DNA of 20,550 nt, from the NCBI GenBank assembly GCA_021825785.1, contig JAKAGP010000002.1, forward strand, positions 1 through 20,550. Direction: 5' to 3'. The notes beneath the pieces are model-generated. The model was not told the origin of the DNA. It did no database searches and worked only from the letters and a program-made list of their open reading frames with translations. Shown here piece by piece: positions 15,094 through 20,550 of the stretch. The DNA comes from Nitrospirota bacterium (GTDB lineage Bacteria; Nitrospirota; Thermodesulfovibrionia; Thermodesulfovibrionales; JdFR-88). Both the position numbers and the translations under genes were made by a program. Position 1 is the first letter of the stretch. Every line of letters begins with the position of its first letter.

Positions 15094-16449
15094 ATGTCAA
15101 CGGGGAAAAAAGCTTTTCAGGTTTGGAGAGGGCGAAGGCAGCCGGGCAGGTTATTGTTGGGCGCGGCAATATTGGCGTTTTTTATGATCGTTGTGCCGCT
15201 GGCGGACGCGGTTAATGCGAATGCGGCAACCGATATGAGCACGCTTGTCAATAAACTGGTGAATAAAGGCGTGCTGAGCCAGGACGACGCAAACACCATT
15301 CTGGCGCAGGACGGCCAGAGTTCGGGCGGCAACGGCAAGCTTCCCGCATGGTTAAAAAAACTCACCATAAGCGGCGATCTGCGGCTGAGGTATGAATACC
15401 TCGACGTCCAGGACCAGTCGACCCCAGCCATCAACCGCGGGAGGTTCCGCTACAGACTCCAACTGGCCGACCAGGTCACCAAACACGTAAAGGTTGTCTT
15501 CGGGATCGCAAGCGGCGGGCAAGGGGTTTTGCTTTCCAGGTCCACTAACGACAATTTCGGCAACGGGTTCCAGGGGCATCTTCCCAGGATAGACATGGTA
15601 TATGCCCAGATAACGCCTTCCAAAACAGTGAACATAGCTGTAGGAAAGTTCCCGAACCCGATATGGACGCCTACCATGCTGACGTGGGACGGCAACATCA
15701 GGCCGGATGGCCTTGCCGTGATGATAACCCCGCCTGCAACCGGGGCCTTAGATTATTTTCTGAACACCGATCTCTTCGTGCTTGGCGCACAGATGCCCCC
15801 CTCGGGAGCGGAAATGCCGCTGATGGGCGTGATCAACCCCGGAGTGGACCTGAAGTTCGCGCAAAAAGACAAGATCAGGCTCGCCGCGGCCTATTACATC
15901 TTTGATAATATAAAAAGGACTTACCAGTATTTCAACCAGCTTCCTGCCAACGTAAACGGGATATTCCACAACGTCACCGGCCTGAACACCTCCGACAGCC
16001 TGGATGCCAAGGGCAACCTGTTGTATAACTACAACGACTTCTGGTTCGGCGCCCAGGCGGATTTTGGCGGGCTCTCGACTGTGGTGCCTTATGCCGGGCT
16101 CTACGCGGAATACATCAACAACCCGGCCCCCTCTAGCGGCAACCAGGGCTATATTATGGGTATAAAACTGGGGCATGCCGCTGTAAACAAGGCCGGCAAG
16201 TGGCAGATCAACTACAACTATCGCCGCCTGGAGAGAAACGCCTGGCTCGACATCTTCCCCAACGCCGACATTTACTTTGGCTCAACCAACGTGGAGGGCA
16301 ACAGGGCGGGCTTCACCTATGGTCTGGCAAAGAAGATGCAAGCGGTCGTTTCATACTACAATCTCAAACCGATTGAGAACCTCAAGCCCGGCGACACTGC
16401 CAACCACACGGAAAATACCGTGCAGGTGGATTGGATGATGGAGTTTTGA
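15094..16449 (+). CDS. Outer-membrane beta-barrel porin (putative porin family, Porin_5-like)
   Basis: A 451-residue precursor. The N-terminal signal sequence has a basic n-region and hydrophobic core (LLLGAAILAFFMIVVPLADA), cleaved probably near ANAA. A short helical segment follows, LVNKLVNKGVLSQDDANTIL, typical of the N-terminus of these porins and possibly periplasmic or peptidoglycan-facing. From LTISGDLRLRYEY on, the sequence alternates amphipathic beta strands rich in Tyr/Trp/Asn and ends with VQVDWMMEF, whose terminal Phe is the BAM recognition signature. It probably allows passive diffusion of small solutes. It is monocistronic: a strong Shine-Dalgarno and palindromic control region lie upstream and a terminator downstream. 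Confidence 0.9.
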   Translation: MSTGKKAFQVWRGRRQPGRLLLGAAILAFFMIVVPLADAVNANAATDMSTLVNKLVNKGVLSQDDANTILAQDGQSSGGNGKLPAWLKKLTISGDLRLRYEYLDVQDQSTPAINRGRFRYRLQLADQVTKHVKVVFGIASGGQGVLLSRSTNDNFGNGFQGHLPRIDMVYAQITPSKTVNIAVGKFPNPIWTPTMLTWDGNIRPDGLAVMITPPATGALDYFLNTDLFVLGAQMPPSGAEMPLMGVINPGVDLKFAQKDKIRLAAAYYIFDNIKRTYQYFNQLPANVNGIFHNVTGLNTSDSLDAKGNLLYNYNDFWFGAQADFGGLSTVVPYAGLYAEYINNPAPSSGNQGYIMGIKLGHAAVNKAGKWQINYNYRRLERNAWLDIFPNADIYFGSTNVEGNRAGFTYGLAKKMQAVVSYYNLKPIENLKPGDTANHTENTVQVDWMMEF

Positions 16450-16497
16450 TTCCGGACCAATCGAAAAATATGAAAATTTCTTCCTAACCCCACTTTA

Positions 16498-16537
16498 TTG
16501 AGAGGGGACCGTCGTCAGAGGCCCCTCTCAATCTTTT
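16498..16537 (+). terminator. Rho-independent terminator of the porin gene
   Basis: TTGAGAGGGG (16498-16507) pairs perfectly with CCCCTCTCAA (16522-16531), a 10-bp stem with a 14-nt loop, followed by TCTTTT. It begins about 50 nt after the porin stop. The U-tract is interrupted but the stem is strong. Confidence 0.85.
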
Positions 16538-16586
16538 CCACAGGTAACTTAAACCCCTATTTCTTCTTTCAATCCCGCGGTTTTTT

Positions 16587-16615
16587 TTGACAATGCCGGC
16601 CGCCATCTGTAAACT
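16587..16615 (+). promoter_or_regulatory. Sigma70-type promoter of the ferredoxin gene
   Basis: TTGACA (16587-16592) and TAAACT (16610-16615) are separated by exactly 17 bp. The -35 is a perfect consensus and the -10 matches 4 of 6. The predicted start near 16622 gives a leader of about 40 nt before ATG 16661. This is the best-looking promoter in the window. Confidence 0.7.
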
Positions 16616-16660
16616 CGGAGCAAGGAATGATCCTGTAAATATTTTGGGTGAGGTAAAACC

Positions 16661-16855
16661 ATGTTCGTAGCCCTGGTGAATTGGGACAAATGCACGGGAT
16701 GCGGCGATTGCATAAAAGTCTGTCCAGCCGGTTGTTTCAAGATGTCTGGCGAAAAGAGCGAGCCTTATCGTTCAGCCTATTGCATTAACTGCGGGGCATG
16801 CCTTGAGGTCTGCAAGGCTGATGCCATAATCATAAGCATCGGCTGGGGTGGTTAG
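16661..16855 (+). CDS. 2[4Fe-4S] ferredoxin
   Basis: A 64-residue electron carrier with two complete CxxCxxCxxxC motifs: CTGCGDCIKVC (Cys11, 14, 17, 21, followed by Pro) and CINCGACLEVC (Cys41, 44, 47, 51). An additional Cys25 follows the first cluster. The motifs are about 20 residues apart, longer than in clostridial ferredoxins because of the SGEKSEPYRSAY loop. The second cluster has Lys instead of Pro after its last Cys. Shine-Dalgarno GGTGAGG lies just upstream. The gene ends 26 nt from the convergent small-protein gene. It is probably a low-potential donor/acceptor; its redox partner is not in the window. Confidence 0.95.
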   Translation: MFVALVNWDKCTGCGDCIKVCPAGCFKMSGEKSEPYRSAYCINCGACLEVCKADAIIISIGWGG

Positions 16856-16881
16856 AATATCTGGAATTATTTTTTGCCATT

Positions 16882-17148
16882 TCATTTCCCATCGGAGCCC
16901 ATCTGGAAGCGGCGTATCCGTTCCGCAAGCTCTCTTATCGCGTCCATGGGCTGCGCTCCATTGTCCACCATTTTTCTTACAAATCCGGCTTTGGCAAGCT
17001 CATTTATTATGTGCTCGCTCGTGCCTTTCAGGGGACACTCATGCTTCTCTTCCCGAAGGTGCATCTCAATACAGTGTTCTATTTCCTCAGGGCGGAACCT
17101 CTTTGCGAGTTCCCGGATTTCCTTTATGTCAATTGTTTTTTCCCTCAT
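16882..17148 (-). CDS. Small helical protein of unknown function, co-transcribed with an HTH/zinc-ribbon gene
   Basis: An 88-residue, all-helical, charged soluble protein. It starts with EIRELAKRFRPEEIEHCIEM, has two cysteines (26 and 38) in HCIEMHLREEKHECPLKG, and ends with a second helix AIRELAERIRRF. Similar small proteins occur in sulfate-reducing and related anaerobes, but I know no function. The gene begins 12 nt after the HTH gene, and its Shine-Dalgarno AAGGA overlaps that stop codon (TAAGGA), so the two are translationally linked. The terminal TGA is followed four codons later by TAA with no hairpin, so I take it as a true stop. Confidence 0.82.
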   Translation of the reverse strand: MREKTIDIKEIRELAKRFRPEEIEHCIEMHLREEKHECPLKGTSEHIINELAKAGFVRKMVDNGAQPMDAIRELAERIRRFQMGSDGK

Positions 17149-17160
17149 GGTGGCTGATCC

Positions 17161-17487
17161 TTATCTGATAGAAAATCCCGGCGGTTTTATGGCCTCGTTG
17201 TGACATACCGGGCACCTGCCCGGTTTTTTGAGGCGCTCTCTCTTTTTGAAGACGAAGCCGCATTTTTTGCATTCCGCGGGCGTAATGAGCAGGAGACCGT
17301 GCACGCCGCCCAAGCTCTTTCTGATATGATCGAGGTGCTCATAGGCCTCTTTTTCGGTGATCCTTACCTGCGAAGAGATATCTTTTGCCGTTAGCGCAGC
17401 GCCTTTGAGGGCGGCCATGATCTCATGCCTGATGGTATCGGGTCTTTCATCAAGGACCGGAGGTTTTATTGACTTTTTCCCCCTCAT
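17161..17487 (-). CDS. Winged-helix protein with C-terminal zinc ribbon, probable transcriptional regulator
   Basis: A 108-residue predicted DNA-binding protein. The N-terminal half (about 15-58) looks like a winged helix-turn-helix (RHEIMAALKGAALTAKDISS, then VRITEKEAYEHLDHIRKSL). The C-terminal half is a rubredoxin-like zinc ribbon with Cys73, Cys76, Cys92 and Cys95 (CKKCGF and RCPVCHN). The combination resembles small archaeal/bacterial HTH-ribbon proteins that read DNA or a thiol/metal state. It is the first gene of a two-gene unit with the 88-residue protein, next to the ferredoxin, which suggests redox or metal regulation. The ATG has no strong Shine-Dalgarno. Confidence 0.83.
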   Translation of the reverse strand: MRGKKSIKPPVLDERPDTIRHEIMAALKGAALTAKDISSQVRITEKEAYEHLDHIRKSLGGVHGLLLITPAECKKCGFVFKKRERLKKPGRCPVCHNEAIKPPGFSIR

Positions 17488-17578
17488 ATTTGACGGGCCT
17501 GGGCCAGGATTACCTTGGATCTTTCTTCTAATAGCAGTATATCACGGGCATTCCCTCAGTTTACAAAAGAAATCTTTT

Positions 17579-18838
17579 TTATTCCTCTGCTGCATAACCC
17601 CGAAAAAACAATGCATAAAGTACCAGGTAAGCCATCTGGAGGGCGGCGGCTATGAAGAAGGGTATTTTCAGCATGCCCGCATGCAGCATGAACCCGGAGA
17701 CTACCGGACCCACTGCGCGCGGGATCTGGATGGATACGTTCTGCAAACTGGCGGCCAGCCCCCTGCGGTCGCGCGTCAGGCCCACGACGAGAGCCTGGCG
17801 TACGCCCGCTGTCCCCTGGTTGCACCCCGACCGGAGCGCATATAGGGCCGCGGAGACCCAGAATTTTGGAACAAGCGGCACCATCATCAGAAACAGAAGC
17901 CCCATGCCGCGCATGGCGACTACCGGCCGTATCAACCCATGGCTCCGCGCCAACCGGGAGACCAGGAACGAACCCAGGCCGCCCAAAACGAAGCTTACGG
18001 CCAGCGCGGGGCCGATAGACCCCGGTCCGTGATGAAAACGCAGGGCAAACCAGTATGCTATGAGCGGGGCGATCATGCCGATGCCAAGCCCGTTAAGGGT
18101 GTTTGCCGTCACCAGACGCACCAGCATACGGTTTTCCCTGCGCCGTTCCCGGTTTTTTTGTTTTTGTCTTTGTTTTTGTCTTACCGGCTGCCCGCCCGTT
18201 GGCGAAAGGACAGGCTCCTTCATGCTGGCGATGAGAGAGAAGGCCACGATTGAACCAGCCAGAGAAAGAAGGAACAGAGGCCGGAAGGCAAGTACAGTGC
18301 CCATAGGGCCTATGAGGAGATGGACTCCGCCCGCAAGCAGCGCCCCGAGAGCCATCCCGATGAAGCCGATGGCGGCATTCATGCTGAACACCTCGCCGCG
18401 CTTTTCCGCGGGCAGTGCTTGTGCAAGCCAAGCCTGTTCAAGAGGAGCAAAGGGCCCCGCGCTGCCATTTGCTCCCCGCCCGAAACCGCCTGCTATGGCG
18501 GCCAGCACCAGGGCCGGAGGCCAGGCAGTGGCCAGGGCCAATAATGCGGCTCCAGCCTGGATGGCCTCATAAAGAAGCAGGAAACGCCGCCGGCCGCGGC
18601 GGTCACTCAAGGGGCCCACGGCCAATGTGAGAACAGCGCCTATCAGCAGCGCAGCGGAAAGCGTCGCGCCGATGGCGGTAGCCTGCCATCCCAGGGCATG
18701 CAGGTAAAGTACGAATGCCGCAACCAGTGCGCCTTGTCCCAGGCTTCGCGCCGCGCGCGCCATCATCAGCCTGCGGACTTCAAACGGCAAGATATTTTTA
18801 TTTTTATTTTTATTGTGCTGCACTGGCGGACATAGCAA
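17579..18838 (-). CDS. Major facilitator superfamily transporter
   Basis: A protein of up to 419 residues with twelve hydrophobic segments in two halves. The N-half has LMMARAARSLGQGALVAAF and the MFS loop 2-3 motif GPLSDRRGRRRFLL (G-x-L-x-D-R-x-G-R-R type). The C-half has CNQGTAGVRQALVVGLTRDRRGLAAS. The central cytoplasmic loop contains the low-complexity RQKQRQKQKNRERRRENR. The longest frame starts at TTG 18838 and includes NKNKNKN from a hexamer repeat. The true start could be GTG 18823, the TTG just after the repeat, or the ATG pair near residue 25, since relatives I know begin close to PFEVRRLMMARA. No good Shine-Dalgarno is seen. It is probably a drug or metabolite exporter; the substrate is unknown. 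Confidence 0.9.
   Translation of the reverse strand: MLCPPVQHNKNKNKNILPFEVRRLMMARAARSLGQGALVAAFVLYLHALGWQATAIGATLSAALLIGAVLTLAVGPLSDRRGRRRFLLLYEAIQAGAALLALATAWPPALVLAAIAGGFGRGANGSAGPFAPLEQAWLAQALPAEKRGEVFSMNAAIGFIGMALGALLAGGVHLLIGPMGTVLAFRPLFLLSLAGSIVAFSLIASMKEPVLSPTGGQPVRQKQRQKQKNRERRRENRMLVRLVTANTLNGLGIGMIAPLIAYWFALRFHHGPGSIGPALAVSFVLGGLGSFLVSRLARSHGLIRPVVAMRGMGLLFLMMVPLVPKFWVSAALYALRSGCNQGTAGVRQALVVGLTRDRRGLAASLQNVSIQIPRAVGPVVSGFMLHAGMLKIPFFIAAALQMAYLVLYALFFRGYAAEE
18153..18182 (-). repeat. Imperfect T/G-rich hexamer tract in the MFS central loop
   Basis: The plus strand reads as alternating TTTTTG and TCTTTG units (the 12-mer TTTTTGTCTTTG occurs almost twice). The coding strand yields the Lys/Gln/Arg-rich loop between TM6 and TM7. 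Unit length is a multiple of three, so length changes would stay in frame. Confidence 0.6.
18795..18814 (-). repeat. TTTTTA hexanucleotide repeat at the MFS N-terminus
   Basis: Three perfect TTTTTA units (18795-18812) plus TT. On the coding strand they give (AATAAA)n, translated as NKNKNKN just before ILPFEVRR, if translation starts upstream at TTG 18838 or GTG 18823. If translation starts later, the repeat is in the leader and its length could affect initiation. Confidence 0.7.
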
Positions 18839-18921
18839 GTCTTATAAGCAGGTCAGGACCGGCAAATATCATGTTCATAAGGGATAATATACATGATTGC
18901 GGAAAATTGGTTCCTAAGGTT

Positions 18922-19308
18922 TTAAGATGTGCGCGGTCTTTTTTTCCGTCTTCCCAGGTACAAAAAAGCGTTGAAGCCGCAAAGCAGGATAGTTGCAAAG
19001 ACTATGAGGCCGCGAGGCAGGTTTATATAGATGAGTTTTTCCGCGTAATGGGTAATGAAGGAGCCTGTGTACACCGCATGGGGATTATTTGCGGCTTTTT
19101 GCCTGAGGAACACCTCCAGATAGGTAAGCGGACAGTACCAGTCGAAGACCTGGACCGCGAAGGCCAGGGCCAGCCCGAAGATATGGAACAGCCTTACGGG
19201 CAGGTATTTTCTTCCCCAGATGCCGCCTGTAAAAAGAAAGACTATCCAGAGGAGATGCACCAGCACTACCGCATCCGCCAGTGTCCCGTAAACATGCTGA
19301 GGGCCCAT
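18922..19308 (-). CDS. DUF2784 family membrane protein
   Basis: A 128-residue inner-membrane protein with about four hydrophobic segments. Family hallmarks are the start YGTLADAVVLVHLLWIVFLF, followed by TGG, then the central DWYCPLTYLEVFLRQ and the motif YTGSFITHYAEKLIYINLPR. A basic tail (LGRRKKRPRTS) faces the cytoplasm. The function of DUF2784 is unknown. I choose ATG 19308; TTG 19314 is also in frame. Once the upstream DUF2892 gene is extended through its UGA, the gap is only 26 nt, supporting co-transcription and probably coupled translation of two small membrane proteins. Confidence 0.88.
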   Translation of the reverse strand: MGPQHVYGTLADAVVLVHLLWIVFLFTGGIWGRKYLPVRLFHIFGLALAFAVQVFDWYCPLTYLEVFLRQKAANNPHAVYTGSFITHYAEKLIYINLPRGLIVFATILLCGFNAFLYLGRRKKRPRTS

Positions 19309-19334
19309 GATCAAGGATCAGATCAAATAGATGC

Positions 19335-19541
19335 TCAGGCCTGTTTCTTTTTGTAGGTGCTGATACCCAGCACCTTGGACAGCGGTCAAAATCCAAAGAC
19401 CCCGGTGAAAAAAGCTGCCACGGCAAACACAATGAGAAGCACCCTTACTCCGGGCGCCATCCCTGCAAACGCCGCCAAAAGCGCAAGGACGATCCCCGCT
19501 ATTATCCTGAAAACCCTGTCTATGCCCCCGACGTTTCTCAT
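19335..19541 (-). CDS. DUF2892 family membrane selenoprotein (UGA-encoded Sec52), 68 residues
   Basis: ATG 19541 has an excellent Shine-Dalgarno (CAGGAGG, plus-strand 19547-19553, 5 nt away). It begins the DUF2892 signature MRNVGGIDRVFRIIAG, followed by two short membrane helices ending FFTGVFGF. Family members continue with C-P-L-Y-x-x-L-G-I-x-T. Here the codon after GF is UGA (19388-19386), and the frame then reads PLSKVLGISTYKKKQA before a real TGA at 19335-19337. Sec therefore replaces the conserved Cys and the family C-terminus is complete. A SECIS-like hairpin begins 10 nt after the UGA. DUF2892 is also the membrane domain of YgaP-type rhodaneses, so a sulfur or selenium redox role is possible. 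I know of no described DUF2892 selenoprotein. Confidence 0.84.
19355..19375 (-). promoter_or_regulatory. bSECIS-like hairpin for the DUF2892 selenoprotein
   Basis: On the minus strand the arms AGGTGCT and AGCACCT pair perfectly (7 bp) around the loop GGGTATC, which starts with G. The loop begins 17 nt after the UGA, inside the 16-37 nt range reported for bacterial SECIS elements. It lies within coding sequence between the UGA and the true stop and lacks a terminator-like position. Confidence 0.76.
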
Positions 19542-19618
19542 ATATGCCTCCTGATTGCAGGATAGCATAAAAAAACAAAAAATCATTGTGTGTCCGGTCC
19601 TGTTTTTATATTGCTTCC

Positions 19619-20512
19619 CTATTCAAGCCTTTCTCTTCTAAGCTCGCCTCCCGCCCCGTCCCTGTATATGAGCTCCCGGGTATTGAAGTCGTATTCGGGT
19701 GTGCCCGGATCTCGCCACCTGGAAAGGAAGAACTGGTAAAAAATATCAAACAGGCTTCCCGTGTCCTGCGAGTGCCTGAATATATATTCGGGCATTTCCC
19801 TTGTGCCCAGTCCCGCGCGATAAGGACGCATGCTGATATAGTCCCCCAGAATGGCAAGTTTCAGAAACGGTGAGTCACTGAAAAGTTTTAGCCTTATATT
19901 TTGATGGACCTCGTTCAGGGCCGTCAAAAAATCAATACTCTGAAGGATACGGCTTTTGAAGCTTTCCGGTGTTATATCGGGCTCGGGAATACCCCTGGCC
20001 CGGAGGGCCGCCCCTTCGCAAAACGGGTTAAGAAGCATGATCTTCGCCTCACGGCAATTCTTAAGCACATTGTGAAAGTCGCCGTCCGGGTCCACGAAAG
20101 TGCTGTATCCCGTTGAACCGATAAGCAGGATGTCCTTTGAAAACCCCTCTTTTTCCTTGAATTTTCTGATCCGCGCCAGGATAAGTTTTTTTATGCTGTT
20201 TCCGGCAATAGGGTTTTTCCTGTTTTTCCCGTGTTGTGTATTTGTCACAAGCACCATGCCTGCTTTGGCGGCCATGCCGGAGAGCCGCATATTTTTAAGG
20301 CTCCGGCCCGCGAGGTTGAAAAGAAAGATGAGAAGCGCCGCCACGGATATTTCCATGGATATAAGGAATATCTCTTTATTTTCTATGAGAGACCAGTATC
20401 TCTGGTAGTTATTGGCTATGAACCTTCCGATATAAGGAATAGAGAGCGCTGCCGATGCGCTCAGTATAATTATGACTATATGGGAGAATATTTTCTTTAG
20501 ACTTTTAAGCAT
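19619..20512 (-). CDS. Two-TM membrane protein with a large cytosolic domain of unknown function
   Basis: A 297-residue protein with two N-terminal membrane helices (about 9-29 and 46-68) and a soluble domain (about 85-297). The domain has a Rossmann-like pattern: DILLIGSTGYSTFVDPDGDF, EAKIMLLNPFCEGAALRARG, a helix, then RLKLFSDSPFLKLAILGDYI and SLFDIFYQFFLSRWRD. The strand order and the KLFxxxPxxKLAILGD segment recall phospholipase-D-like domains, but the HxKxxxxD catalytic motif is absent, so it may be a degenerate or sensory relative. I choose ATG 20512: GGAGG lies 5 nt upstream, and the in-frame ATG at 20524 has none. It is the first gene of the minus-strand run, about 77 nt before the DUF2892 gene. 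Base composition is AT-richer than most of the window. Confidence 0.75.
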   Translation of the reverse strand: MLKSLKKIFSHIVIIILSASAALSIPYIGRFIANNYQRYWSLIENKEIFLISMEISVAALLIFLFNLAGRSLKNMRLSGMAAKAGMVLVTNTQHGKNRKNPIAGNSIKKLILARIRKFKEKEGFSKDILLIGSTGYSTFVDPDGDFHNVLKNCREAKIMLLNPFCEGAALRARGIPEPDITPESFKSRILQSIDFLTALNEVHQNIRLKLFSDSPFLKLAILGDYISMRPYRAGLGTREMPEYIFRHSQDTGSLFDIFYQFFLSRWRDPGTPEYDFNTRELIYRDGAGGELRRERLE

Positions 20513-20550
20513 GATTGCCTCCATTTTTTAATCGTGATCGTTTTTAAGTT

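Noticed and set aside
16882..16884. TGA ending the 88-residue protein as another Sec codon
   Set aside because: TAA follows after four codons, there is no hairpin in the right place, and no Cys motif is expected at that position.
20040..20512. Active phospholipase-D/HKD nuclease call for the two-TM protein
   Set aside because: The HxKxxxxD motif is not present; only a loosely similar KLAILGD segment is seen.
1..20550. CRISPR arrays, tRNA/rRNA genes, insertion sequences, prophage or attachment sites
   Set aside because: No regularly spaced repeats, no cloverleaf or rRNA-like sequence, and no transposase, integrase or terminal inverted repeats could be recognised by eye.

Overview
The window looks like the chromosome of a Gram-negative, anaerobic or microaerophilic bacterium. 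Supporting genes are a TolC-type outer-membrane factor, a porin, a CpxRA-like two-component system, a high-affinity cytochrome bd oxidase, an 8Fe ferredoxin and an ADP-forming acyl-CoA synthetase fusion. Two genes also appear to need selenocysteine (Sec) decoding. This mix, with fairly GC-rich coding sequence, fits Desulfobacterota or Nitrospirota best, but the sequence alone does not settle the phylum. I saw no phage, insertion sequence, CRISPR array, rRNA or tRNA.

Layout. 1-4271 (minus) is a tripartite MacAB-TolC-type export operon in the order outer-membrane factor, adaptor, ATPase, permease; the permease runs off the window. A divergent CpxR/CpxA-like pair follows (4513-6830). Between the two lies a perfect GTAAA-N5-GTAAA CpxR box, so the kinase/regulator pair probably controls the pump. 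The kinase gene overlaps tail-to-tail with cydB of a cydAB operon (6816-9229, minus). Then come a small AT-richer lipoprotein (9660), a zinc alcohol dehydrogenase with a lysine/glutamate insertion (10290-11351, minus) and a 900-residue GNAT/acyl-CoA synthetase fusion (11723-14425). A porin (15094) and a dicluster ferredoxin (16661) are on the plus strand. The rest is a run of minus-strand genes: a small helical protein, a winged-helix/zinc-ribbon protein, an MFS transporter, a DUF2784 protein, a DUF2892 protein and a two-TM protein with a cytosolic domain.

The most interesting result is a pair of genes that conventional calling would truncate at UGA. At 14450-14785 (minus) a thioredoxin-fold protein continues through UGA at a position where related proteins, as I recall them, have Cys (G-F-S-U-R-M-F). 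At 19335-19541 (minus) a DUF2892 membrane protein continues through UGA where that family has a Cys-Pro-Leu motif. In both, a perfect 7-bp hairpin with G in the first loop positions starts 10-14 nt after the UGA, which is what a bacterial SECIS element looks like. Both readthroughs complete the family C-terminus. I therefore annotate both as selenoproteins and infer that the organism has SelA/B/C/D.

Secondary observations are in-frame hexanucleotide-type low-complexity tracts in two unrelated genes, strong palindromes upstream of the porin, and retention of the catalytic His of ADP-forming synthetases in the GNAT fusion.
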